Source of the DNA: Micrococcus sp. EYE_212
Lineage (GTDB): Bacteria; Actinomycetota; Actinomycetes; Actinomycetales; Micrococcaceae
Direction of reading: 5' to 3'
NCBI RefSeq assembly: GCF_023147585.1
Contig: NZ_JAHXOZ010000017.1
Location: forward strand, 1-49,252
Length of the DNA: 49,252 nt
Shown here piece by piece: positions 21,691 through 29,389 of the stretch. Within the stretch, counting starts at the first letter, position 1, and every line of letters begins with the position of its first letter. The notes beneath the pieces were generated by a model. The model was not told the DNA's origin. It ran no database searches and saw only the letters and a list, made by a program, of their open reading frames with translations. Made by a program: the position numbers and the translations under genes.

Positions 21691-22731
21691 TCAGCGCCCC
21701 GCGAGGGCGCAGGACGCCCGCTCGATGCGCGGCACCACCTTGCGCAGCAGCCGCCCCCAGCGGGGGGCGCGGCCGGTGAGCTCCTGGCGGGCTGCGGCGT
21801 CGTCGAGGGAGTCCAGGCCGGCGGCGCCCAGCCACACGCGGGCCCGGCGGGCCTCCGCGGGCGTGCGGGCGATGTCCTCGATCCGCTCCTCGCCGTGCCA
21901 GATCCCCAGGTAGGCCACGTTGCGGGCTCCGTCGCCGGCGTGGGCGAGGTCCCAGTCCAGGATCCCGGAGAGCTCCCACCGCACGTCGTCCCCGTCCGGG
22001 GCGGGCACCCAGTGCATGTTGTGCCCGGCCAGGTCCCCGTGCACCAGCGCGGGCCCGTCCGGGGGCGCGGCGGCCCACGCCGTCACCGCCCCCGCGATCC
22101 TCGCGACGAGGCCGGCCCAGTCCGCCGGTAGCGCTCCGGCGTGCTCTGTCGGCAGGGACGCGCCCAGCCGCCCCACGCGCGCCACGCGCTCCGCGGTCCA
22201 CGGACCCCGGAACGCGAACGCCGGGCCGAGTCCCGCCGCGACGGCCGGGTCGGTCACGTCCACGGTGTCGAGGGCGTCCACGATTCCCCGCAGGACGGTC
22301 GGGTCGCCCTCGTGGGGCGGGTGCGGCTGCCCCGGCACGAACGCCTGGAGGACGGCCGCGGCGAGGGGGCGGCCGGCGTCGTCGTCCCGGCGGAGCACCG
22401 CCGACAGCGGACGCGGCACCGCGAAGGGCAGGCCCGCGTCCGCGAGGGCCGTCACCAGCCCCACGCGGCGCGGCAGGTGGGCGGCGGGGGAGTCCTCGGG
22501 CGCCCAGGCCGCGCCGACCGGGGCGCCGGCCTCGCTGACCCGGGCCATGCGCAGCACGGCCAGGCCGTCGAGCACCAGCACGCGGTGGAACTGGCCGGAC
22601 TCCACCACGTGCCCGGCCGACCACGCGGCGGCGCGCAGCCGGTCCGCGAGCGCGGCGGGCACGTCCGGGAGCAGCCGGGTCAGGGCCTCGGCCGCCAGCT
22701 CGAGCTCGGACGCGACGGGGGAGGAGGTCAT
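21691..22731 (-). CDS. Aminoglycoside-phosphotransferase-like kinase
   Basis: A 346-residue protein of the APH/choline kinase fold. The Brenner motif LVHGDLAGHNMHW (about 235-247; catalytic D, metal N) and the DFG-equivalent GILDWDLAHAGD (about 264-275) are intact, so it should be an active phosphotransferase. N-lobe features (the ATP-binding Lys region) are weak, as is usual in this family. The substrate is unknown; the family includes antibiotic, macrolide and small-metabolite kinases, and nothing here argues specifically for resistance. The start at 22731 follows a TAGCGT box by 6 nt, indicating a leaderless mRNA. Confidence 0.8.
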   Translation of the reverse strand: MTSSPVASELELAAEALTRLLPDVPAALADRLRAAAWSAGHVVESGQFHRVLVLDGLAVLRMARVSEAGAPVGAAWAPEDSPAAHLPRRVGLVTALADAGLPFAVPRPLSAVLRRDDDAGRPLAAAVLQAFVPGQPHPPHEGDPTVLRGIVDALDTVDVTDPAVAAGLGPAFAFRGPWTAERVARVGRLGASLPTEHAGALPADWAGLVARIAGAVTAWAAAPPDGPALVHGDLAGHNMHWVPAPDGDDVRWELSGILDWDLAHAGDGARNVAYLGIWHGEERIEDIARTPAEARRARVWLGAAGLDSLDDAAARQELTGRAPRWGRLLRKVVPRIERASCALAGR

Positions 22732-22737
22732 GTCCCC

Positions 22738-22767
22738 ACGCTAGCGTCCGGGCGCGCGGGGGATACT
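22738..22767. promoter_or_regulatory. Two divergent leaderless promoters in a 43-bp gap
   Basis: The minus-strand TAGCGT box (22738-22743) is 6 nt before the kinase ATG and the plus-strand GATACT box (22762-22767) is 7 nt before the protease ATG. Only 18 bases separate the boxes, so the two promoters must share or overlap their upstream elements and probably exclude each other. Confidence 0.5.
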
Positions 22768-22774
22768 GGCCCGC

Positions 22775-23650
22775 ATGATCGGCCGCCCCGACCTCCGTTC
22801 CGACGCCGCCCCCGCCGCCCGGCCCGCGCTGCCCGCCCCGTCCGCCCGGACGGTCCGCTGGGAGATCGCGATCGTGCTCGGGCTCTCCCTCGGCCGCTCC
22901 GCGGTCTACGCGGTGGTGCAGCTGATCGACAAGGCCACCCGTGCCCCGCTGGGGGAGCAGACCACGGTGCTGAACCCCGCGCTCAGCCCGCGGTGGGGCT
23001 TCGACCTGACCTACCAGCTGCTGGACATCGGCTTCGCCCTCGTCCCCGTGCTGCTGGTGCTGCACCTGACGTGGCTGCGCGGGCGGAACCCGTTCCGCGC
23101 GTTCGGCCTGGACCTGCGCCGCCCGGGCCGCGACCTCGCCTGGGGCCTGGCGCTGTTCGTGGGGATCGGCCTGGGCACGCTCGCGGTGTACGCGGCCGGC
23201 CGCGCTGCCGGGGTCACGACGGCGATCGTCGCCGCCGCCCTCGACGACACCTGGTACCAGGTCCCCGTGCTGCTGCTCTCGGCCGCGCGGCACGCGCTCG
23301 TGGAGGAGGTGATCGTGGGGGTCTGGCTCGTCGACCGCCTCGGCTGGCTCCAGCGGCTGCACACCGCCCGGCGCGCCGGAGCCCCCGCGCCCGCCGCGGA
23401 GGGCCCGGGCCTCGTCCTGCCGGCCCGCATCTGGACCGTGGTGCTCGCCCTGGCCGTGCTGCGGGGCAGCTACCACCTCTACCAGGGCGTGGGGCCGGGC
23501 ATCGGCAACGCGCTCATGGGGGTGGTGTTCACCCTGGTGCTGCTGCGCACGCGCCGGGTCATGCCTCTCGTCCTCGCCCACTTCCTGCTGGACGCGGCCG
23601 GGTTCGTGGCGTATCCGCTGCTGCACGAGGCAGGGCTGCTCGGGGTCTGA
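22775..23650 (+). CDS. CPBP-family intramembrane metalloprotease
   Basis: A 291-residue polytopic membrane protein of the CAAX protease / bacteriocin-processing family. The family motifs are recognisable: HALVEEVIVGVW (EE, about 172-183), SYHLYQG (His, about 233) and LAHFLLDAAGF (HxxxD, about 269). The first motif reads EExxxG/V instead of the common EExxxR. About seven hydrophobic segments are seen, with a variable loop at about 195-215. The function could be processing of prenylated or other peptides, or a scaffold role. It is read from a leaderless promoter and faces a VOC gene across a bidirectional terminator. Confidence 0.85.
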   Translation: MIGRPDLRSDAAPAARPALPAPSARTVRWEIAIVLGLSLGRSAVYAVVQLIDKATRAPLGEQTTVLNPALSPRWGFDLTYQLLDIGFALVPVLLVLHLTWLRGRNPFRAFGLDLRRPGRDLAWGLALFVGIGLGTLAVYAAGRAAGVTTAIVAAALDDTWYQVPVLLLSAARHALVEEVIVGVWLVDRLGWLQRLHTARRAGAPAPAAEGPGLVLPARIWTVVLALAVLRGSYHLYQGVGPGIGNALMGVVFTLVLLRTRRVMPLVLAHFLLDAAGFVAYPLLHEAGLLGV

Positions 23651-23662
23651 GCCCCGGACGAG

Positions 23663-23693
23663 GCCGGCCCCGCCTCGGGGAGGCGGGGCCGGC
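23663..23693. terminator. Bidirectional terminator between convergent genes
   Basis: A perfect 14-bp stem (23663-23676 with 23680-23693) closed by a GGG loop sits between the stops of the CPBP protease gene (plus) and the VOC gene (minus), as expected for a shared terminator. Confidence 0.8.
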
Positions 23694-23726
23694 GTCGTCG
23701 TGGTCCGTCCGGGCGGGGAGGAGGGG

Positions 23727-24380
23727 TCAGAGGGTGACCGGGCCCGCGGGAGTCGTGAAGGTCACCGAGACGATGCCCGGGGTGCCGGAGGGCGCGACGT
23801 ACTCGATGTTCACGTCCTGGACCTGGCCGTCCTCGTCCTCGCCGCCGAGCCACTCGGCGAGGCGCTCGGGGGAGCCGGCGATGTTCAGGTGCTCGATGGT
23901 GGCCTGCGGCTCGGCCGCCTGCGAGGGGTGCATGTCCTCCTGGCCGTCGGCCCAGCGCAGGATGTACGGCAGCTGCGGGTCCGCGAGGGTGCCCTTGATG
24001 CCGATCTGGCGCCAGGACAGCTCGCGGCCGTCGGGGAAGCGGCGGATGCCGGGCACGGCCTCGCGCTCCAGGCGGCGCTCGAAGCGGCCGATGTCCGGGG
24101 TGGAGACTGCCCAGCTCATCCAGCCGCCGCCCTGCTCGGAGCGGGCGCGGACGAGCTGACCGAAGGGGGCGCTGAGGGAGGCCGGGTGGTCCATGGCCTC
24201 CACGACCTCGAGCCACTGCCCGTTCCGCATGGGGAACAGGGCGTTGTGGGTGCCGAAGCGCGGGTGCACGCCGCCCTTGATGCGGTCGATGCCGAGGGTC
24301 TCGACGAGGCGCTCCACGGTGGCCTCGAGGCCCTCGGGCCCGGCGGCGTAGGAGACGTGGTCCATCCGGCAGGTGTTCAC
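23727..24380 (-). CDS. VOC/glyoxalase-like protein
   Basis: A 217-residue protein of the glyoxalase-like (vicinal oxygen chelate) type. It starts VNTCRMDHVSYAAG (a beta-strand with the metal-ligand His of the first module), followed by LGIDRIKGGVHPRFGTHNALFPM and a second module around EHLNIAGSPERLAEW. No residue pattern points to a specific substrate. The start is GTG at 24380 with AGAGGA 8 nt upstream; ATG five codons later is an alternative. It is transcribed away from the SAM riboswitch region. Confidence 0.7.
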   Translation of the reverse strand: MNTCRMDHVSYAAGPEGLEATVERLVETLGIDRIKGGVHPRFGTHNALFPMRNGQWLEVVEAMDHPASLSAPFGQLVRARSEQGGGWMSWAVSTPDIGRFERRLEREAVPGIRRFPDGRELSWRQIGIKGTLADPQLPYILRWADGQEDMHPSQAAEPQATIEHLNIAGSPERLAEWLGGEDEDGQVQDVNIEYVAPSGTPGIVSVTFTTPAGPVTL

Positions 24381-24544
24381 GGCGTTGTTCCTCTCCGAAC
24401 CCCCGGGCGGGCCGGGCGTCGAACGCGATGGGAGGGCGGCGCCGTCGGCCCCTTGACCACCGAGCCGCCCCTGTGATTCACAGCGTATCCATGTGTGACA
24501 CGCCCGATGAAATCGACCCCGCACCCGTGGCACACTGGCGGCAC
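24381..24544. promoter_or_regulatory. Region between the VOC gene and the SAM-IV riboswitch, with riboswitch promoter
   Basis: No gene is seen in these 164 bases. A plus-strand CACACT at 24531-24536 is in the right place for a -10 box, since transcription would begin at about 24543-24545, exactly where the aptamer starts. The stretch 24470-24520 is relatively AT-rich. Confidence 0.45.
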
Positions 24545-24663
24545 GGTCACGAGAGTCAGCGTCTTTGCCCCGGCATGCTGACCGGCAACCCTCCTTCCGC
24601 GGTGGGGTGCCCCGGGTGACGACCAGGCCGGCTCCCACACGGGCTGCCGGCAAGCGCGGGCCG
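24545..24663 (+). ncRNA. SAM-IV riboswitch aptamer
   Basis: The sequence follows the actinobacterial SAM-IV aptamer closely: the 5' strand GGTCACGAG pairs with GGGTGACGACC at 24614-24624 to form P1. Between them are the conserved CAGCGTC, GCCCCGGC and CTGACCGGCAACCCTCC elements and GCGGTGGGGTGCCCC. The 3' pseudoknot part GGCAAGCGCGGG (24649-24660) follows. It binds S-adenosylmethionine and, when SAM is abundant, lowers expression of the methionine/homocysteine genes downstream. Position (120 bases before metY) fits. The identification is from memory of the family consensus. Confidence 0.88.
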
Positions 24664-24685
24664 TCCCCTCGGCCCCTCTCGACGA

Positions 24686-24716
24686 CGCCGGGGCACCCCC
24701 GGCGCGAGGCGCCGGG
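24686..24716 (+). promoter_or_regulatory. Mutually exclusive hairpins, candidate riboswitch expression platform
   Basis: Two perfect 8-bp hairpins share bases 24698-24704: CGCCGGGG/CCCCGGCG (24686-24693 with 24697-24704) and CCCGGCGC/GCGCCGGG (24698-24705 with 24709-24716). Only one can form at a time. A third small hairpin CTGAG/CTCAG (24761-24765, 24769-24773) partly covers the AGGAG (24772-24776) ribosome site of metY. Which hairpin is linked to the SAM-bound state is not evident. Confidence 0.5.
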
Positions 24717-24784
24717 TCGACCCGGAGCACCGACCGCCGGGAGGGACGCGGGTCCGGCCCCTGAGGAGCTCAGGAGAGTCCGCC

Positions 24785-26161
24785 ATGACCGACCAGAACA
24801 TCCCCGCCGAGACCACGCCCCTGACCCCGGCCGCCGCGTGGGGCTTCTCCACCGCGCAGGTCCACGCCGGCGCCGCCCCCGGCCAGCACGCCTTCGGCGC
24901 GACGGCCCTGCCCATCTACCAGACGACCTCGTTCGACTTCCCCTCCGCCGAGGTGGCGGCGGACCGGTTCGCCCTCAAGGACCTGGACCCGCTCTACACC
25001 CGCATCGGCAACCCGACCCAGTCCCCGGTGGAGGAGAAGATCGCCGCGCTCGAGGGCGGCGTGGGCGCGCTGCTGCTGGCCTCCGGCCAGGCGGCCACGA
25101 CCTTCTCGATCCTCAACGTCGCCGGAGCCGGGGACCACGTCGTCGCCTCGGCGAGCCTCTACGGCGGCACGCAGAACCTGTTCAAGCACACCCTCGCCAA
25201 GGTCGGCGTCGAGACGACGTTCGTGACCGATCCGGACGACATCGAGTCCTGGCGCGCCGCCGTGAAGCCGAACACCAAGGCCTTCTTCGGGGAGACCCTC
25301 GGCAACCCCCGGGGCGACGTGCTGGACGTTCGGGCGGTGGCCGACGTCGCGCACGAGGCGGGCGTGCCGCTGATCGTGGACAACACGCTGGCCACCCCGT
25401 ACCTGCTGCGCCCGATCGAGCACGGCGCGGACATCGTCACCCACTCGGCCACGAAGTACCTCGGCGGGCACGCCGCCGCCATGGCCGGCGTGATCGTCGA
25501 CGGCGGCACGTTCGACTTCGCGCAGCACCCCGAGCGCTTCCCCGGGTTCAACGAGCCGGACGAGTCCTACCACGGCCTCGTCTACGCGCGGGACCTGGGC
25601 GTCGGCTCCGCCCTGGGCGCCAACCTCGCGTTCATCCTCAAGGCGCGCGTGCAGCTGCTGCGCGACTACGGCTCCTCGATCTCCCCGTTCAACGCCTTCC
25701 TCGTCAATCTCGGCCTCGAGACCCTCTCCCTGCGCATGCAGCGCGCCGTGGCCAACGCGACGGCCGTGGCCGAGTGGCTCGAGGCGCGCGACGACGTGGA
25801 CTCCGTGGTCTACGCCGGCCTGCCCTCCAGCCCGTGGCACGAGCGGGCGCAGCGGTACCTGCCGCGCGGCGCAGGCGCGTTCGTCTCCTTCGAGATCGCG
25901 GGCGGCGCCGAGGCGGGCGCGGCGTTCGTGGACGGGCTTGAGCTGCTGCACCACGTGGCCAACATCGGCGACGTCCGCTCGCTCGTGGTGCACCCGGCCT
26001 CCACCACGCACGCCCAGCTCACCGACGACGAGCAGCGCGCCGCCGGTGTGACGCCCGGGCTGGTGCGCCTCTCGCTGGGCGTGGAGGACGCCGAGGACAT
26101 CCTCGCCGACCTGGAGCGCGGCTTCGCGGCGGCGGCCGGTGCGGGGGAGGGCACCCGATGA
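24785..26161 (+). CDS. metY: O-acetylhomoserine aminocarboxypropyltransferase (sulfhydrylase)
   Basis: A PLP enzyme that makes homocysteine from O-acetylhomoserine and sulfide in direct-sulfhydrylation methionine synthesis. The 458-residue product fits the Cys/Met metabolism PLP family: YTRIGNPTQSPVEEKIAALEGG (about 71-92), SGQAATTFSIL (about 100), IVDNTLATPYLLRP (about 197, PLP-binding Asp) and HSATKYLGGH with the Schiff-base lysine K224. Length and the extended C-terminal half favour MetY over cystathionine gamma-synthase. AGGAG 8 nt upstream. It overlaps metX by ATGA; expression is under the SAM-IV riboswitch. Confidence 0.95.
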   Translation: MTDQNIPAETTPLTPAAAWGFSTAQVHAGAAPGQHAFGATALPIYQTTSFDFPSAEVAADRFALKDLDPLYTRIGNPTQSPVEEKIAALEGGVGALLLASGQAATTFSILNVAGAGDHVVASASLYGGTQNLFKHTLAKVGVETTFVTDPDDIESWRAAVKPNTKAFFGETLGNPRGDVLDVRAVADVAHEAGVPLIVDNTLATPYLLRPIEHGADIVTHSATKYLGGHAAAMAGVIVDGGTFDFAQHPERFPGFNEPDESYHGLVYARDLGVGSALGANLAFILKARVQLLRDYGSSISPFNAFLVNLGLETLSLRMQRAVANATAVAEWLEARDDVDSVVYAGLPSSPWHERAQRYLPRGAGAFVSFEIAGGAEAGAAFVDGLELLHHVANIGDVRSLVVHPASTTHAQLTDDEQRAAGVTPGLVRLSLGVEDAEDILADLERGFAAAAGAGEGTR

Positions 26162-27285
26162 CCGCGGTCGCGAGCCGCCCGTCCCTGACCGTCGGCCTCC
26201 CCGAGGGCGCCCGCCACACCGTCTCGGTCGGGCCCCTGACCACCGAGACCGGCGGCTTCCTCCCGGACGTCACCCTCACGTACGAGACGTGGGGGACCCT
26301 GGACACCGACGGCTCCAACGCGGTCCTCGTGCTGCACGCCCTCACGGGCGACTCGCACGTGGCCGCACACGAGGAGGACCCGACGCCGGGCTGGTGGGAG
26401 GCGCTCGTCGGCCCGGGCCGCGCCGTGGACACGGACCGCTGGTTCGTCGTCGCCCCCGCGATGGTGGGCGGCTGTCACGGTTCCACGGGCCCGTCCTCGC
26501 CCGACCCCGACGGCGTGCCGTGGGGCTCGCGCTTCCCGTTCCTCACGCTGCGCGACGCGGTGGAGGCAGAGCGCCGCCTCGCCGACCACCTCGGGATCGA
26601 CGTGTGGCAGGCCGTGATCGGCGGGTCGATGGGCGGGGCCCGCGCCCTGGAATGGGCGGTCTCCCACCCGGAGCGCGTGGCCGGCGTCGGGGTGCTCGCC
26701 TCGACGGCGCAGTCCTCGGCGGACCAGATCGCCTGGGGCCAGGCGCAGGCCGCGGCCATCCGGCTCGACCCGGCGCACCGCGAGGGCGACTACTACGGCG
26801 GACCCGGACCCGAGACGGGCCTCGGGATCGCCCGGCGCATCGCCCACACCACCTACCGCACGGCCGAGGAGCTCGAGTACCGCTTCGGCCGCGAGCCGCA
26901 AGGCGCGGAGGACCCGTTCGGGGCCGCCGTCGGGAGGCGGCAGGGACGCTACGCGGTGGAGTCCTACCTGGACCACCAGGCCGCGAAGCTGTCCGCGCGG
27001 TTCGACGCGAACTCCTACCTCGTGCTCACCGAGGCGCTCATGAGCCACGACGTCGCCCGCGGGCGGGGGAGCCTGTCCGAGGCGCTGGGGCGCTTCCGCG
27101 GGCGGGCCTTCGTGGCCGCCGTCGACTCCGACCGGCTGTACCGGCCCGAGGAGTCGGCGCTGCTCGCGGAGCTGCTGCCCGGCGAGGTGCCCGTCCACAC
27201 GATCGTCTCGCCGATCGGCCATGACGGGTTCCTCACCGAGTACGGGCAGGTCGCCGACGCCCTGAAGGAGACCCTCGCCCTCTGA
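26158..27285 (+). CDS. metX: Homoserine O-acetyltransferase
   Basis: Acetylates homoserine with acetyl-CoA, supplying the substrate of MetY. The 375-residue alpha/beta hydrolase has the nucleophile elbow GGSMGG with S157, a catalytic Asp in VDSDRLYRPEE (about 321) and His in SPIGHDGF (about 352). The N-terminal LTYETWGTLDTDGSNAVLVLH is characteristic. It is translationally coupled to metY and converges with the GDSL gene, whose stop is 4 bp away. Confidence 0.96.
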   Translation: MTAVASRPSLTVGLPEGARHTVSVGPLTTETGGFLPDVTLTYETWGTLDTDGSNAVLVLHALTGDSHVAAHEEDPTPGWWEALVGPGRAVDTDRWFVVAPAMVGGCHGSTGPSSPDPDGVPWGSRFPFLTLRDAVEAERRLADHLGIDVWQAVIGGSMGGARALEWAVSHPERVAGVGVLASTAQSSADQIAWGQAQAAAIRLDPAHREGDYYGGPGPETGLGIARRIAHTTYRTAEELEYRFGREPQGAEDPFGAAVGRRQGRYAVESYLDHQAAKLSARFDANSYLVLTEALMSHDVARGRGSLSEALGRFRGRAFVAAVDSDRLYRPEESALLAELLPGEVPVHTIVSPIGHDGFLTEYGQVADALKETLAL

Positions 27286-27289
27286 CCGC

Positions 27290-28174
27290 TCAGGAGGCCG
27301 GCTCGGCGGGCGGCGTGACCGGCAGCGACTCCGTGTGGTCCGAGCCGTGCGGCATCTCCACGCCGAACAGCGGCTCGGGCACGGGGCGCTTGGCGCTGAC
27401 CCCGTCGCCGGAGGAGACGCCGCGGATGCGTCGGATCACCCACGGCGCGAGGTGGGCCCGCGCCCACTTGGCGTTGGACACGCGGGCCTGACGCCACGTC
27501 CGGGGCGCGGCCGGCTTGGGCTGGAGGGGCTCCAGATCGTGCTCGACGCCGAGGGTGTCCAGCACCATCGCCGCGATGGTGTGGTGCCCGGTGGGGGAGA
27601 AGTGCAGCCGGTCCTCCGCCCACATCTCGGGCCTCGAGAGCTGCTTGAGCGACCACATGTCCGGCACGAGCGCGTCGTGGCGCAGCGCCACGGTGCGCAC
27701 GTTCTCGTTGTAGATCGCCACCTTCCCCCGGATGCGTCCCAGCACGGGGGTGTCACGGACGTCGGTCACGTTGAACAGGAGCACGGTGGCGCCCGTTCCC
27801 GCGAGCTTCCCGACGGCGGCGTCCAGGCGGCGGGCGACGTCGTCCGGGTCGGCGCCGCGCAGGATGTCGTTGCCGCCCGCGCAGATGCTGATGAGATCCG
27901 GGGCCAGCTCGATGGCCGGGTCCACCTGGTCGGCGGCGATCTGGTCGATCAGCTTGCCGCGCACGGCGAGGTTCGCGTAGGCGAACGGCTCCGGCCCCTC
28001 GGCGTGGCGGGCCAGCTCCTCGGCCACGCGGTCGGCCCAGCCGCGGTGGTAGCCGGGCTGGTCCGGGTCCGGATCCCCGATGCCCTCCGTGAAGGAGTCG
28101 CCGAGGGCCACGTAGCGGCGCCAGGGGTGACCGGTGGGCTGATCGTGGACGGGCGGCACGATGGTGTTACTCAC
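27290..28174 (-). CDS. SGNH/GDSL-family hydrolase
   Basis: A 294-residue probable esterase/lipase. Block I YVALGDSFTEGIG (nucleophile S27), block III AGGNDIL (oxyanion N, about 92-98) and block V DRLHFSPTGHH (catalytic Asp/His, about 186-196) are all present, so the catalytic set is complete. No signal peptide is visible. The C-terminal 60 residues are Pro-rich and not part of the fold. The GTG start at 28174 has CAGACT 7 nt upstream with TTGACC 18 nt before that, indicating a leaderless transcript from a near-consensus promoter. Confidence 0.88.
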   Translation of the reverse strand: MSNTIVPPVHDQPTGHPWRRYVALGDSFTEGIGDPDPDQPGYHRGWADRVAEELARHAEGPEPFAYANLAVRGKLIDQIAADQVDPAIELAPDLISICAGGNDILRGADPDDVARRLDAAVGKLAGTGATVLLFNVTDVRDTPVLGRIRGKVAIYNENVRTVALRHDALVPDMWSLKQLSRPEMWAEDRLHFSPTGHHTIAAMVLDTLGVEHDLEPLQPKPAAPRTWRQARVSNAKWARAHLAPWVIRRIRGVSSGDGVSAKRPVPEPLFGVEMPHGSDHTESLPVTPPAEPAS

Positions 28175-28181
28175 GGGTAGC

Positions 28182-28221
28182 AGTCTGCTCCAGGGGCCGA
28201 CCCACGGTCAATCGCTAGGCT
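28182..28221. promoter_or_regulatory. Overlapping divergent promoters (GDSL hydrolase / esterase)
   Basis: Minus strand: TTGACC (28206-28211), 18-nt spacer and CAGACT (28182-28187), 7 nt before the GTG of the GDSL gene. Plus strand: TAGGCT (28216-28221), 6 nt before the GTG of the esterase gene. The minus-strand -35 lies where plus-strand polymerase would sit, so simultaneous firing is unlikely. Confidence 0.55.
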
Positions 28222-28227
28222 GAGCCG

Positions 28228-28935
28228 GTGACCGAGCCCTCCCACACCCCCTCCGCCCCGAGCCCCGAGCCCGTCGTCCGCTGGTCCCGCCCCGAGGGCG
28301 AGCGCACCGAGCACCTGCTGATCCTGCTCCACGGCTACGGCGCGAGCGAGCACGACCTCTTCGGCCTCGTGCCCCAGCTGCCGGAGCCGTTCACGGTGGC
28401 CGCCGTCCGCGCCCCGCTGACCCTCCAGCCCGGCATGCACGCGTGGTTCCCGCTCTCCCAGGACCCGGTGACGGGGGAGATCGGCTCCGACGACGCTCCG
28501 GCCGTCCGCCGCGCGACAGAGGACCTGCACGCGTGGGTGCAGACCGTGCGCGGCGACTTCCGCACCGTCTCCCTGCTCGGCTTCTCGCAGGGCATGGCGC
28601 TGGCCACCGCTCTGCTGCGCCTGGACCCGGAGGCCTACGCGTGCACGGTCGCGCTCTCCGGCTTCGTGATCGACCCGGACCTCGCCGAGCCCGGCCTCGA
28701 GGGCCTCTTCATCCGCGACGACGAGGTCGCCCGGCTCACGCCGAAGGTCTTCTGGGGCCGTGGCCAGGACGACCCGGTCATCTCCGAGGCCCGCATCGAG
28801 TCCGCCCACGCGTGGCTCACCGCGCACACCGACCTCATGAAGATCGTCTACGCGGGCCTGCCCCACGCGATCAACCAGCAGGAGCTCGGCCACGTGCGCG
28901 AATACCTGCAGCACACGGTGCTGAAGGGCCGCTGA
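28228..28935 (+). CDS. Phospholipase/carboxylesterase family alpha/beta hydrolase
   Basis: A 235-residue serine hydrolase resembling acyl-protein thioesterase/carboxylesterase. LLILLHGYGASEHDL (about 30-44) forms the oxyanion strand, LLGFSQGMAL holds nucleophile S120, GRGQDDPVI (about 172) the Asp and GLPHAI the His. No export signal. The GTG start at 28228 is 6 nt past a TAGGCT -10 box (leaderless). It converges with the S4 gene with only 3 bases between stops. Confidence 0.88.
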   Translation: MTEPSHTPSAPSPEPVVRWSRPEGERTEHLLILLHGYGASEHDLFGLVPQLPEPFTVAAVRAPLTLQPGMHAWFPLSQDPVTGEIGSDDAPAVRRATEDLHAWVQTVRGDFRTVSLLGFSQGMALATALLRLDPEAYACTVALSGFVIDPDLAEPGLEGLFIRDDEVARLTPKVFWGRGQDDPVISEARIESAHAWLTAHTDLMKIVYAGLPHAINQQELGHVREYLQHTVLKGR

Positions 28936-28938
28936 GGC

Positions 28939-29238
28939 TCAGGACTCGGCGGACTCCGCCTCGATCACCACGGCCTCGCCGTTGAACTCGACGACGTCGC
29001 CGTCGTGCAGCTGCGCGCCGCGGCGGGTCTCGACCGCGCCGTTCACGGTGACCATCCCGTCCGCGACGACGTCCCGGGCCATCGCGCCGTCCTCCACGAG
29101 GGAGGCGAGCTTGAGGGCCTGGCCGAGGCGGATCATCGTGTCACGGATCGGCAGGGGCTGAGCGTCCTCGGGGACGTCGACGGCGGTGGCGTCGGTCCCC
29201 GTGGCGCGGGACTCGTCATGGCTGTGGGCATCGGTCAT
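28939..29238 (-). CDS. S4-domain RNA-binding protein
   Basis: A 99-residue protein with an acidic N-terminal arm of about 30 residues and one S4 fold: IRLGQALKLASLVEDGAMARDVVADGMVTVNGAVETRRG (about 35-73). It resembles the small YbcJ-like S4 proteins thought to bind structured RNA, with role unknown. The ATG at 29238 is preferred over the ATG three codons earlier because a CACAAT box lies 7 nt before it; the upstream ATG would overlap that box. Confidence 0.82.
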   Translation of the reverse strand: MTDAHSHDESRATGTDATAVDVPEDAQPLPIRDTMIRLGQALKLASLVEDGAMARDVVADGMVTVNGAVETRRGAQLHDGDVVEFNGEAVVIEAESAES

Positions 29239-29245
29239 GACGTCC

Positions 29246-29262
29246 ATTGTGGCCGGTAGGCT
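29246..29262. promoter_or_regulatory. Touching divergent -10 boxes (S4 gene / glyS)
   Basis: CACAAT on the minus strand (29246-29251) serves the S4 gene. TAGGCT on the plus strand (29257-29262) would start the glyS mRNA near 29269 with a leader of about 120 nt. The boxes are 5 bp apart, so each promoter uses the other's -10 region as upstream DNA. Confidence 0.45.
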
Positions 29263-29389
29263 GGTCCGCATCGACCGGCCCGGCCGTCCGAGACCGCCCG
29301 CGCCGCGCGCAGGGTGAGCGCGAGGACCCGGCGGGCCGCCGTCGTCGTGAACCCCTCCCGCCCCCGATGTGCACGGAAGTGATGCCCCC

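Noticed and set aside
21691-22731. Aminoglycoside resistance gene
   Set aside because: The fold is right, but the family has many substrates and there is no mobile or resistance context around it.
29269-29389. A T-box leader for glyS
   Set aside because: No T-box consensus sequence or specifier loop is recognisable in the 120-nt leader.
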